64,000 nucleotides of DNA. It comes from Punctularia strigosozonata HHB-11173 SS5. Lineage: Eukaryota; Basidiomycota; Agaricomycetes; Corticiales; Punctulariaceae. The stretch's first letter is position 1. Each line of letters opens with the position of its first letter. Where the stretch lies: NCBI RefSeq assembly GCF_000264995.1, contig NW_006767438.1, positions 124,001-188,000 on the forward strand. The letters are read 5' to 3'. The notes below the pieces were generated by a model, which saw only the letters and a list, made by a program, of their open reading frames with translations, was not told the origin of the DNA and ran no database searches. The translations under genes and the position numbers were made by a program. Below are positions 1 through 11,449 of this stretch, piece by piece.

Positions 1-33
1 CCGTCGCTCAAACACCTAGGAAAGCGGCCCGCC

Positions 34-966
34 ATGCAGCAGCAGACGCGACGGAGTATCGGCGGCAGCGCCCCTCCACCGCGCAGGACAACCTCTGTCC
101 GTCCACGTGCGGCACCCAAGGCTTCACCTGCCTCCGCGCCTCCACCACCGATACCTGCACCCGCCCCCCTCGCGACCGGCTCTCGCTTGAGCTGGCAGGG
201 ACTGAACTCGACGTGGAAATCGCTGCTGTACCACGCGGACGACCAGCCCGGACCGGCGCACGTCGACCCGACGCTCAACAACTACTTTGGCGCCTTCAAG
301 GCCTTTGGGATCGCGACCGCCGCCGTGTCGCTGACGGCCGCGATCGGCGTCGTGGGCGTGATGAACGCGCTCGGCGTGCACGACGTGCGTGAAAAATAAT
401 GATGCTCGCGATCACGTCGCCAGAAAGCTGACCGGCATCTCGGAATTCGATAGACGGAAGAGTTTGCGGAAGAGATGCGATCCAGGCTGCTGAAGGCCAT
501 GCCCGCCCTAGCCGAACGCTTGCATCGCTTACCGGATCCGGAGACGGACGACAAGCCTCTCAAGCCTCTCTTCCGGTCCCCAACCATGACCGAAGGCCGA
601 CGCGAAGGTGGCCCTACGCCGTCTTCGAGTGATCTACCCGCTGTTGTATCTGCCAGTCAACCTATCGTATACTCTGCCACCTCGGAGGACGACGTTACCT
701 CCCTGAAGGTCTCGTCGTGGATGTCCTGGCGGCCGTGGAAGACGACCGATCGCTCGTCAAGCTCGGCGTCAGTTGTCTCGCCCAATTCAACAGAGGAGGT
801 CGTCGACAGACGAAACCCACCACAGGAGCCTTGGACGTGGGCAGCTGCCGAGGCGCGGCTCACAGAGGCCTTCCAGCGCGGTGGCTTATCAGCCTGGGCG
901 GACGCCGTCAAACGCGAGGCCGACGCTGAAGGCAGGCTCGAGCGGCGCAAGAGGGGTCTCGAATAG
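34..966 (+). CDS. Hypothetical single-pass membrane protein
   Basis: Two exons, 34-384 and 454-966, joined in phase across a 69-bp intron (GTGCGT...TAG); the product is about 287 aa. The N-terminal ~55 residues are basic and rich in Pro and Ala, which would suit a mitochondrial or other targeting segment. A hydrophobic stretch (about residues 90-112, FKAFGIATAAVSLTAAIGVV) is the only clear membrane segment. The C-terminal half is hydrophilic and ends in an Arg/Glu-rich helix (EARLTEAFQRGG onward). I do not recognise a named family. The ATG at 34 is the first in frame in the window, so an upstream exon cannot be excluded. Confidence 0.6.
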
Positions 967-1154
967 ATTTCACAATCTATAGCGGCATATCCGGGCCCTC
1001 CCTCTGCTTCTGGCTTATCTGGTAGATCGAGTCGTATACATTCCATGGAAGTCGGTCGCCATGTATGGTACATTGGTTTTTGTCTGTTGAAAATTCACGA
1101 GGGAGGCAGACGACGGCATAGGAAGCGATCGAGGCTTTTTTTTTATTTTAGCGA

Positions 1155-1240
1155 AGTCCGTTTCTCCAGAACGAGCTGCAACACCCTTGCGGACTATTTC
1201 AGTCCGTCTCCCCGAGGATGAGCTGCAACCCCCTCGCGCC
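1155..1240. repeat. 46-bp-spaced tandem duplication at the P450 3' end
   Basis: The stretch beginning AGTCCGT at 1155 is repeated from 1201 with a few changes; both copies contain GAGCTGCAAC. One copy encodes the last codons of the neighbouring P450 and the other lies across or beyond its stop codon (1199-1201). Confidence 0.55.
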
Positions 1241-3395
1241 CCTAGGCACGAATCTACAGTTGAACGATTCTGGATGGCTGTTGGCGGCATTTGCACTCAA
1301 TCGCGCGAAGGGAACAATGTCACGGATGAACCCACGTCATGAAACCATCCGTGAACCGCTCCTGCACCGGAATCGGCTTTCCCGCTTCATCCAAAGCAGG
1401 GGATATATCGAAGCACGCCAAGATCGAGGCGATAGTGACAAACAATGTGTTGTTGGCCATGTATCGTCCGGGACAGATCCTATAACCATGATATCCAGTG
1501 ATAGCAGCGTGATTCGTGAATATGATCTTACCTCCTACCGTAGCCAAATGCTCCACGCGGGAAGCCGGGAGGAACGTCCTGAAGATTTGGTCGCAGGAAT
1601 CGATCGGGGTTGAACGCGTCCACATCTTGTCCGTACGTGTCCTTGTCTCGGAATATAGCCCTGATGTTCAAGCGACCTTGACGGGACACCGACACCCAAG
1701 ATTCCAATGCACTACTCACCATACATTAGGGATCAGTGTCGCGCCTTTGGGGATAGTGTACCCCCGATAGATGATGTCCTCCGATGCGGTATGCTCCTGC
1801 CCAAGCGGTCCCACAGGCGCCCAACGATGCACCTCATTGATAAGCCGATTTGTGTAGGGCAAGTTGTGTCGGTCCTCGAACTGCGGTAGTCGCTCCGAGC
1901 CGACGATCTCGTCGATTTCCGCCTGCGCGCGGCGTTGTGTGTCAGGGTACAGCAGCATCGCAAGTACAAATGTGTGGAGCACGTTGGCGGTCTATGAAGA
2001 AGATATTCTGGGGCGTCAGCGGCGCGGCGTGCCAGGGAGGTAACTGGATCAATCACAGTACCGGAACCAGCCTCGTACGCGGCTGCCGCAGCGTTCTTGA
2101 TCAGCTCTTCTTGTTCGAGCTGAGCATCGATGCTATCGCACTTTGCCAAGAGGCTTTCCATAAGGCTCGATACGAAGTTGAACGAGACGCTTCCGTTCGA
2201 CTGCGATCACAACCGTTGAGCACCCTGCAACTGACTTCCGTTCGCGATGCATACCATCGATTGCTTCGTCACTGCGAATGGTAGTGAGATCATGCGCTGC
2301 GCGTGCACCCGCCACTGGAGCGCGCTGCGCTTGAGATCGGCTCCAGGAAACCACGCCGGAATCAGGCGTACTGTCGCATTTCGACGCTGAGGATAGCATA
2401 GGTCATATACTGCCCTCGTTCACGTACCTAGCCACGGGGGAAGGCTGTTCAGAGGGGCTGCGGTCGTAGTAGTCCCCTCGGTGATAGCCTCTAGCACGAC
2501 GTCCGCGGTCTTCAGATACGGGTCGTCCTTCGGGCCCACTTCTATCCCGTACAGCACCTGCATCGTCATACGCGGGCATCAAGGGGTTTTCGCTGGTCAC
2601 AGAAGGCAGATACAACTTACGTCCATGATCGTAGCCCCTGTCACGTACAGGAAGTGCTCGTACATGGCTTGAGGTGATTCGTACAGCAGACGGAGTAGAC
2701 GCTTGACTTGGCGCCGCTGCACCGGAAGAAATGCTGCTACGGCGTTCTGGTTGAACTTTTCATGGAAGACACGGCGGTGTCGGCGCCAATCCTCTCTGAC
2801 GCATACGTGAGCGTCATCGTGGGCGTAAAGATGGAATTCGTGTACCCATAGGGCATAAACGCGAAGTGCCATTCGAATCCGGCACTGCCAATGAACCGCG
2901 TCAAGACCGAGTGGTTCGCAAATTGGGCGTTTCAACGCACGTCTGCGTCAAAAGCGGCAACTCTGGGCGACCGGATGTCGTTGCCGAGGATTTTTCGAGC
3001 ACGAAATCGACAGCTGCGGCGGAGCCTAGGATGATCTGCACGTACGATACTTTAGCTAAGTTACGAGCCATGTTGCCGGCGTCGTAGCACGCACCTTGGA
3101 TTGCCCAAATACTCTGAAATGGATTATGTCTCCTGCACGGGGGGAATGAGCACCTTTGTGGTTCGTTACGTACAGCTTCGGGTCGGAGAGATTATGTACC
3201 GTATCTGTCGGTCCATTGCTTGTAAACCTCCCACTCGTGTTGCGGAAAGGATCGGGTAGGATGACCGAGGAAGGGCGTGCGACTGGGTCCTGGAGGTAAA
3301 GCGTGCGTTGCCGACCGTGTGCTGAACCACGCGAGCAGCTTATACGCCGCCAGTGCGACTGACAGCGCTGAGAGAATGATAAGAGAGATGCTCAT
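1199..3395 (-). CDS. Cytochrome P450 (tandem copy 1), OrdA/CYP64-like
   Basis: A heme-thiolate monooxygenase of the microsomal type, expected at the ER membrane and fed by a P450 reductase; the substrate is unknown. The model has about 12 short exons and roughly 490 aa, a normal P450 length. In order: N-terminal membrane anchor (SLIILSALSVALAAYKLLAW), Pro-rich hinge (LPPGPSRTPFLGHP), I-helix AYEAGSGT (about 2057-2080), K-helix ExxR as EVHR, a PERF-type motif (FNPDRF), and the heme loop FGYGRR-ICPG, split by an intron between RR and IC. A last exon reads HPESFNCRFVPRGARGLQLI and ends at 1199. All splice phases I tested agree, so the gene looks intact. The I-helix lacks the usual acidic residue. 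It is a tandem paralogue of the gene at 4127-6295. Confidence 0.85.
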
Positions 3396-4126
3396 GTCTC
3401 GATACCCATGCGCGAGTTGCGTAAGTCTTTGGGTGCTGGGTTGATACGGGTCCCTCTCTTGTAGTCACTACGCATATGTATGGCGGCCCTGTTATGCGAT
3501 CGGTGAGAGAATCGACACGAATACCCGCACATAGAAGGCAGAATCAGTGGCTTCCGGTTATAAACAACTTGGAGTGAGGTATTGGTGCACCGCGCATAAC
3601 GGAAAAGGCATGATAAGGATGGGCGTCGGTTCGATAAGGCTCCAGCAAAGAACTTCTTCTGACAGGTGACCAGGGTCTTATGAGGCGAAGCTCCTAGGTC
3701 GGATTGGCGAGCGCCCGGCGCAACTGATACTAGCCGCGAACGGGTATGCACACTCGTCCATGAGAACTGTCCGAAGCGAATTCTAGTTGAGTTACGCTGA
3801 CTCAGTCACCACGCCATTCGCGTATCATAAGTCATTAATAGGATGCAAGGAAACCATGTCGACCTTGATTTCTGGACGCTGGTCACGGTAAGTAGTAACT
3901 TACTGGGACACCGCGCCGAACTTTACCACGCCGTTATGTGAGCTGGCTCGCTGGTGTACTGACTATGGCTCGAGGAGACCATGATCGGCGATTGTGACCA
4001 ATGGGAAATGCATAAGCATCAACGACCCGTCAACGCCGAGAAGTAATGAGATGGATCATAAACAAGATCTGTGGGGGCCAGTGTCAGGTTTGACAATCCC
4101 GGATAGTCCTCACGACGATAATGATT
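3396..4126. other. Intergenic: promoter side of P450 copy 1
   Basis: No supported gene. Parts of 3400-3800 resemble the upstream region of P450 copy 2 (for example CTTCCGGTT near 3550 and 6457), so the tandem duplication appears to have included promoter sequence. Confidence 0.5.
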
Positions 4127-6295
4127 TCACTCTGGTTCCGCTAGAATGAGCTGCAATGCTCGCGGCCCTCTTGGCACGAATCTACAGTTAAATGTTTCTG
4201 GATGGCTGTTGACAAGTATTTTCTTCAGTCGAGAAAGAATGAACATACGAAACGTGAACCCACGTCATGAACCCATCCGTGAATTTCCCCGAGACCGAAA
4301 TCGGTTTACCTGCCTCATCGAGAACCGGGGAGATGGCGAAGCACGCCAGGGTTGATGCAATGGTGATAAACAGCGCGTCGTTTGCCATGTATCGCCCGGG
4401 ACAGATCCTAATAGAATGCTCAGCGCTAGCGGTGTGATTCGTCAACACGATTGTACCTCCTGCCATGGCCAAAGGCCCCGTATGGGAAACCGGGAGGAAC
4501 GTCCTGGAGATTTGGTCTGAGGAACCGGTCGGGATTGAACGCGTCCACATCCTGTCCGTACGTGTCCTTGTCGTGAAACATGGCCCTGACATCAGGGTAA
4601 CCTTCAATGTGAAAGCCCCGTTATGAACATGAATCGTGGCTCACCAGACGTTGGGGATCAGCGTTGCGCCTTTCGGGATGGTATAGCCCCGATAGATTAT
4701 GTCCTCCGTCGCAGTATGCTCCAGCCCTAGAGGCTTCACCGGCGCCCAGCGATGCACTTCACTAATGAGTCGATTCATGTACGGCAAGTGTTGCCTGTCC
4801 TCAAACTCTGGTAACCGCTCCGGACCGACAATCGCGTCAATCTCAGCTTGCGCTCGACGCTGCACGTCAGGGTACAGTAGCATGGCGAGCGTAAAGGTAT
4901 GAAGAATGTTGGCAGCCTGCAAACTTGGATTATCAGCACCGCGACGGTTCGGGAGAAGAACGGGAAGTCGTTACGGTGCCGGATCCAGCTTCGTATGCAG
5001 CTGCCGCCACGTTCTTGATCAACTCTTCTTCTTCGAGGCCAGCGTCAGCGCCGTGGTACTTCTGAAGGACACCTTCCAAAAGGCTTGCTACGAAGTTGAA
5101 CGAGACGTTGCCCCTCAACTATCATAGGGACCAAGCTAAATATTTAGAAACACGTATTTGTATTCGACTTACTACCGATTCCTTGGCTACGGAGAACGGC
5201 AGAGAGACCATGCGCTGGGCATGGAACCGCCACTCGAGAGCGCTGCGCTTGAGATCGGCCCCTGGAGTCCAAGCCGGAATAAGGCGAACTGTCGCAACTC
5301 TGAGCCGAAGCCAGCGCGTGTCACTGAGCGACCCGTTCACATACCTAGCCACGGGGGAAGGCTGTTCAGAGAAGCGGAAGTTGTGGTGGTTGCCTCGGTG
5401 ATTGCCTGGAGCACGACGTCGGCCGTCTTCAGATACGGATCATCCGTACCGCTAACCTCTATCCCATACAGCGCCTGTATCAAAACGTGATAAGGAAACC
5501 CCTTCCGAGCGACGATGAGACGCAACGTACGTCCAGGATGGTTGCCCCAGTGACGTAGAGAAAGTTCTCGTACATGGATTGAGGGGACTTGTAAAGCAGC
5601 CGGAGGAGACGCTTGATGTGCCGCTTATGCATCGGACGGAAAGCAGCCACCGAGTTCTGGTTGAACTTTTCATGGAAGATCCGGCGATGCCGACGCCAAT
5701 CCTCCCTAACGCAAGCATCATAATGAGCATTGATTCCTCGGGGCAAACAAGTTTCTCGTACCCGTAAGGCATGAAGGCAAAGTGCCATTCGAAACCGGCC
5801 CTGCAACATGTCAGAGAATGAATCTCGGCAGGGAGATTGTTCTGGCGTACGTCTGCGTTAGAAGCGGCAACTCCGGGCGGCCCGATGACGTCGCCGAATG
5901 TTTTTCGAGCACAAAATCGGCGGCTGCCGCAGAACCAAGGATGATCTACTTCATGAGGGTCTGATTCATGAGACACATTCGATGTCGCATTGCTCACCTT
6001 GGATTGCCCAAATACTCTAAAATGGATTATGTCTCCTGCAGCAAGAGCATGAGCACGCCGCGGTTCGGTACGAACAACCATGGCGCCAATATGATCTACC
6101 ATATCTGTCCGTCCATAGCTTGTAAACCTCCCACTCGTGTTGCGGGAAAGAACGAGTAGGATGGCCGAGGAAGGGCGTTTTACTGGGTCCTGGAGGTAAC
6201 ATGTGGTTTGTTAGTCGTGTAGTCAAGTACATAAGCAGCTTGTATGCCGCCAGAGTGACTGCAAGCGCGGAGAGAAGGGTGAGTAGTGCGCTCAT
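4127..6295 (-). CDS. Cytochrome P450 (tandem copy 2), OrdA/CYP64-like
   Basis: Paralogue of the P450 at 1199-3395 with the same 12-exon structure and the same splice positions. The start at 6295 (MSALLTLLSALAVTLAAYKL) is preferred over an upstream in-frame start because it lines up with copy 1. Visible motifs: hinge LPPGPSKTPFLGHP, FEWHFAFMPYG, RRIFHEKFNQ, I-helix AYEAGSGT (about 4974-4998), EVHR in the K-helix, FNPDRF, and the heme loop FGHGRR-ICPG. The terminal exon reads HPETFNCRFVPRGPRALQLI. Nothing looks broken. The substrate is unknown; the divergence from copy 1 is well beyond a recent duplication and leaves room for a different function. Confidence 0.85.
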
Positions 6296-7121
6296 GTTTG
6301 CTCCATTTGAGTGTGCGGGGTGTGCAAGTCTGGGGGCTGGGTAGATAAGAATTCTCGACTTCAAGAGGTATATGTATAAACATTCTGTTACTCATTCAAT
6401 CTGTGAGAGTATCCAGCGCGAAATTTGGCACATCGAAGGCAGAAGGCAGAAGCCACAACTTCCGGTTGCAAACAAGCTTCCGAGTGCCGATTGAAGCATT
6501 CGAGAAACGTGCAGAACAGAAGTGACATGATAAGGATGAGTGTCCGTTCGATATGGTTCCACGTAACGACTTCGTTTGCCATGACCAAAGGGTTATGAGA
6601 ACGCGTCTGACGAGTTGTCGACCAATGGGGTACTGCGGTCCAGGCCATTGCATTCGGATTTTCATATCATAACTCATCCACTGCGCTGTTCGCGTGCTGT
6701 GGGCTGTAGCCATGACGCGCGAGAGACTCGAGACATCGTTTTGGATTCGGGTGCTGAGCGCTGAGCATAGGTCCCGTTGTGTGTATCGTAAGTCCCAGCT
6801 AAAACGGAGGGCATCTCGTGCCTCATGCACGTCCTTATGTAATCAACTCACAATCAGGATCCGGACTCATGCCCAGTGTATGCTGGCGGAATTCTCGGTG
6901 CGCAGACAAACGGATCCATCTCAACCCGGTCTTCTAGCTTATTCACTCTGTGCCTCGAGCTGTTATTCTCATAGCAGCAATGATGTGGGTGTTCGGCTTT
7001 CCTCTTTCCTCCTTCCAAATTCCTGCCACAGCACAGTGGATGATATGCATGATTAATGGACAGCACACCGGTACCCCGCATTGCGACCTGGAAATCATAT
7101 GCTTCATCTACATTGCTCTAC
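6296..7121. other. Intergenic between P450 copy 2 and a secreted-protein gene
   Basis: Promoter side of P450 copy 2 and 3' side of the gene at 7122. A TATA-like TATACATATA (minus strand) lies near 6370-6380. Short ORFs here show no family resemblance. Confidence 0.45.
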
Positions 7122-8486
7122 CTACACTGGAGCCCTCCCATTGTTCGTGCTAGATGACGTCGGGATTGTCGCCTTCGTCGGGGTAACTCGAACCGGAGTA
7201 ACAACCTTCACAACAGGGATCGTCGGCGCCAAGCCAGTACCCTTCGTCGCCACAGTGGTGGCAGGCTGAGATAGAAGACATAAGATACAATCTCTATAAT
7301 TTTGGAGGCGAAACAAATTTTCTATCACTTACCGTCGCACAAGGTCCAGTGGCGGTTGCGGTAGTACGCTTGATTACTCCGGCACGGACGAATGTGTTGC
7401 GTAGTTTGTCCAGCATATTGTCGCGCTTGCAAAATTTGCCGTTCTCGTGAATGAAAATAGATCCGGGTGTAGGAGGTGGTTTGATGGACATAGTGTCCAA
7501 CGCTGGCAAGGCCACCTTTGTCCTTGCCTCACGGCTCAGCGAGGCAGTCCACCATAAGCTACATATACCTACCTGTCAATGGCACTCGTAATTGTGGCAT
7601 CGAAGCGACTTTGGAAACCGGGTCGGAAGCCATTGCCCGCTCCAACGGCATTCGTCAATGCTTGATCGACGTTGGTTGCCGCGTGTGTTCCCGGATATAC
7701 GTTGCGTTGACCATTCGTCTGCAAAGTGGTCAGGAAACTGACAACACCAGCCTGTATATGTATTTAAGTAATCTCAGTTCCTTCTTGCAGGATGTGTGCT
7801 AGCTTACCGCTGCTATCCTCGTAGTTTCACGAAATTGCTTTCCAGCTATTACTATTCCTTTTGCGTTGTTGACGATGCTTTCCACAAAGACGATATTCGG
7901 GATATCATTGATAGCGTTCTTGAAGGCAGTGAAGGCTGGGGTAGCTCCGCCTGTTGTGGTCTGAAACTTTGAGCAAATATTAGGTATAGTATTCAGTTCG
8001 TTTGCTATGAATTGCAGCTCGACAATACTGAGGGCACAACTCAGGTCATCGTTGAATAATGAGAGAATATACACATACTGATCTTTAGAGTACATGAGTT
8101 ATGCCCAAAAGCGGTGTAGTGTGTGTTCTCCACATGGGGAAATGAACTTACCGCATTGAAGACTACCGATCTGAGCTCCCTTATAAAGTCGAATACATGG
8201 GTGACATCAGAACCTAATCGTTGAAACCTTAAACGGATTATCTTACAGGTAAAAACTTCAGATCCCGATCTGTGTCGCTTGTGTGATCGGTGAATTGGAA
8301 GGACTCGTTAGGGCACGACAGTTTCGACTTTCGAATACTCAAAGCATTGCCGCAGATGCAGGGACCCGCTCCGCCGTCCGAGCATGTTGTTGATTGCCGG
8401 CGATTGAAAGGGGCGGCGGTGGCATTCGCAAGAAGCAGGAGAAATATGACGATAGGGGAGATGAAAGAGGTTGGCATAATGAACAA
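7122..8486 (-). CDS. Secreted protein of unknown function
   Basis: Six exons in consistent phase, about 340 aa. It begins with a signal peptide (MPTSFISPIVIFLLLLANAT, from 8477, or MFI- from 8486), followed by a short Cys-containing segment (CSDGGAGPCICGN) that may hold disulfides. The middle is a mixed helical region (NELNTIPNICSKF, AFKNAINDIPNIVFVESIV). The tail is Thr/Pro/Val-rich, ending in TSSSTNNGRAPV, with no GPI or membrane segment. Introns are about 50-70 bp; the second exon is only about 28 bp. I do not recognise the family. Its place between P450s and F-box-like paralogues gives no functional clue. Confidence 0.65.
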
Positions 8487-9399
8487 ACACGATACGTGAA
8501 TGATACAGGAGAAAGGACAGAACGAAGACTGAGCGAGTCAAGATGGCGCCGGGCAAGGCTATCAGCATGGCTTACCTGCGATTTTTATAGTGTATGTCGG
8601 TTGTGATTTGATATTGTGCTGGCAAGGGGTACTCGGGTGTGGAGAACAGCATCCAATGCATCATGAGTGGAAGGCTGGTATCGCGACCAGCGTATGGAGT
8701 TGAAGTAAGCGATGAATCCAGCAGTCATAAACAGAAATGCGGCGTTTCATCGCATTTATCGAGTTTTTTTTTAAATTGCCGTACTGTTCAGTGTGTCAAA
8801 ATCCACACGACTGAGTTTGTACTGCACGTTTTCCAGCATGGCTTCGAAGGCGTTGACACATATAAGTAGATCTTGATGAGATTCCTTCTCCATTGCGCCG
8901 CGTCACTTTCTTATGACTATCCAAGGTAAACCCCATCCTGCATTCGTGGCGCTGCAGTGAAGACGGACTGCTTGAACAAGAGCCGATTTGAAGGGTCTGT
9001 GGCAGTGCCCCCACAATAATGTTGTGGCTGGTACTCACTCACTAGTAACTACATACTCGTTTCTGCAAACAACATAGTCTATCTTGGCTCCGCTTGCTAC
9101 ACGCAGGGAAATTTGCCTACTATTGAATCGCAAAGAGGACAGTGACGAAAAGGTAGAATAGAACGATGTACCATAGTCTACCCTCCGCGTCCGACTATCA
9201 ACGCGGACACACCCACACCCACACACACCGGCGCAGTGATGCTCGCTTGATTGAGGACGCCAATGTACAGCAGAAGGCTGGAAAACATCTTCCCAGTTTG
9301 TGATGATCACTCACAACGCTGTTGCTGAAACTCCCGGGGACCGCTTTGCCTGGACACAAAACCTATACGCGACAGGTAGAACTTGCTTCTGCCTATCCC
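8487..9399. other. Intergenic, divergent promoter region
   Basis: Lies between the divergent genes starting at 8486 and 9400. Contains a short CA-rich run (about 9207-9229). The ~90 bp before 9400 resemble the region upstream of 11450, the paralogous gene. No gene supported. Confidence 0.5.
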
Positions 9400-10745
9400 A
9401 TGGGGTTCTCTGAAACTTACTGCTCATTCTGGTACGTGTCATCCCGTGCAAATAGAGCTGGTTTTGAGGACAACTACAGTGCAGGTCCTCTCTCCGATGC
9501 CTACGTCGAGTGGCGCCGGTATCTCGTTGGTTATCCCCCTACTTCTAAATGGCCCCCAGGAGACGGTGAATGGGGATACAATCCTCCAGGTTATCCGGTT
9601 CCAGAGGCGCCCGTAGACGACATTGTCCGGATCTCTCCTGAAGAAGGCAAGTACTGGAAGGATGTTGTGAGCGTCGGACCTGAGTGGCCAGAAGACTGGG
9701 TCTCGCCTCCGAGGTGTGTGGTTGCGCTAGAAGTCCTGCGCTATTCGATATTACGCTCGTCCTCACAAATCACAGCGATTACAGTGACTGGGGTAACATC
9801 TACGTCAAAGACGACGACGACGAATGGGTTCTACTGGACCCACAATCGCCACACATTTGTATTCCCCTCCACCGCGGGTGCCTCTCTTTCTTATGTCGTC
9901 GCGGCAACGTTACGCCTTCTCAATTCTGGAAGTCTCTCTACAAGCCAGCAGCGGGACGTCCACGCTCCGGCGGTCTGAATTTCAATGGTCCTATTTTCGC
10001 CGTTGGGTATTACGACATGGATGGACGGAATAACCAAGCGTTTGGCTATGCCGTCTTGAGAATCACGGAGGCCCGATGGGACGACCCGGACACAATGGAA
10101 GACACCGTCTGGCTTCTCAGCCCGCCAACCATGCTCCCTCTCCCCGAATGTCTCGATACGCATTGGTCAGAAGCATCGCGGGCTCAGTCAAGCGAGCACG
10201 CTGCGTGCATGAAGGTCTTCGGCATCCCAGAACTGTTGGACGCCATCCTCTTCGCAGTCGTCGACCTGCCCGTCTCCGTTGCAGCTGCAGAGCTCTCCAC
10301 GGACGTCACGCATACCATCTTCGATCCCCCCTCTCTCGTATCCGCTACGAAGACGATCCTTGCACTTTGCCAGGTCAACCGTTTTTTCTGGGAAGGGATC
10401 AATCGTTACCGTCAAGGATTATTCCTGCGACTCGCATGGCAATACGGATGGATGCTGCCGTGTTCCCCAGTCGAATGGCAGGCCTGGAAAGGCCGCTGCG
10501 ATACCCTCGACCTGCGCCTCGAGCAGCCGTACGACTGGCGATCATACCTGCTCACGTTCCTCCGCAAGGAAGAACGACATGTGAGGAACCGATGGCGCAT
10601 GCATCGAATGAGCGTGCAGTTCGCCCGGGGCTATCGTTACACAGCGGCGCAAGTCGGTCGGGATATGGAATGGAGCCTAGGTCAGCTAGGCTTGCGTAGC
10701 AGTCTTAGCCCGCCGGATGCGTGGCCATGGGAGCAGTCCGCGTAG
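9400..10745 (+). CDS. F-box-like protein, tandem paralogue A
   Basis: Exons 9400-9713 and 9776-10745, joined in phase 2 across a 62-bp intron; 427 aa. The start MGFSETYCSFW aligns with MGFSENYCSFW of paralogue B. The N-terminal half has many Trp, Pro and acidic residues and Cys-containing turns (CIPLHRGCLSFLCRRG) and matches no domain I know. The middle contains an F-box-like segment: FGIPELLDAILFAVVDL followed by CQVNRFFWEGINRYRQGLFL. This pattern is common in Agaricomycete F-box-like proteins, which usually recruit substrates to SCF ubiquitin ligases. The C-terminus is Trp/Arg-rich. The F-box-like motif is internal rather than N-terminal. From about 10080 onward the DNA is nearly identical to paralogue B. 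Confidence 0.75.
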
Positions 10746-10892
10746 ACGCAAGCCTTTGCAGTGTTTGTATAGCTTCATGGTGTGCGGGTGTGCGGCATCG
10801 ACTCGGATCATATAGGACGTTGCGCCTACGAGAGTGGAGCGTATCTTTCCGGGTGGATTGCTGGACGTCTTCTGTCCAGATGTGGTGCGAGA
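10080..10892 (+). repeat. Near-identical duplicated segment, copy A
   Basis: About 810 bp covering the 3' half of paralogue A and its 3' flank. Within the coding part it differs from 12171-12978 by roughly nine substitutions and one 3-bp indel by eye, whereas upstream sequence is clearly diverged. Confidence 0.85.
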
Positions 10893-11449
10893 ACCTGTCG
10901 GGCTACTGCTATCCTCGTGATCCTCGCAGATTCTCCCGAGGGGTAGTTCAAAGCCGACCGCTGTCCGTCCTGACTGCATTTTGTCAGGATGCAGAAGTTC
11001 CATATTGATAGAGCCCTAAGCATGAGGAAGCGCAGGAGTTGCGAGAGAGATTGAAAGGCCATTAAGGTCATTGAAGTTATAAAGAGATGCAGTACAAATG
11101 ATTTGGGCAGCAATGCGATGACCGTGATGGACAATCCGAAGTCTGTGGCAGTGCCTCATATACCTTGTAAGTATTCACCTCTTCACGTTCCCCGGGCCCT
11201 TCGGATTTTCTCCGTTGCTGCGATCTTCGGCCTTTTGTTGTTGTGTCCATTTGAGGACATTCTCAGTCGTTTGATGGCTGTCGAATGGACAGCACATAGC
11301 AGGAAAGGGTGTTTATGATTTGCATGATGACCAGATTATTACTCAGAACGCTGTCTCTGAAACTCTTGACGACCACCTGGCTTGATTACAAAAGATACAT
11401 GGGATTGGTCTCGCAGAACTGAAACCACAGCACTTGCTTTTCCATTACC
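10746..11449. other. Spacer between the F-box-like paralogues
   Basis: Starts with the tail of the duplicated segment (to about 10892); the remainder is the promoter side of paralogue B. No further gene seen. Confidence 0.5.

Noticed and set aside
1320-1625. Short P450 C-terminus ending FMTWVHP
   Set aside because: It is read-through of the last intron; splicing GTGGGT...CAACAG restores the HPESFNCRF end, as in the other two copies.
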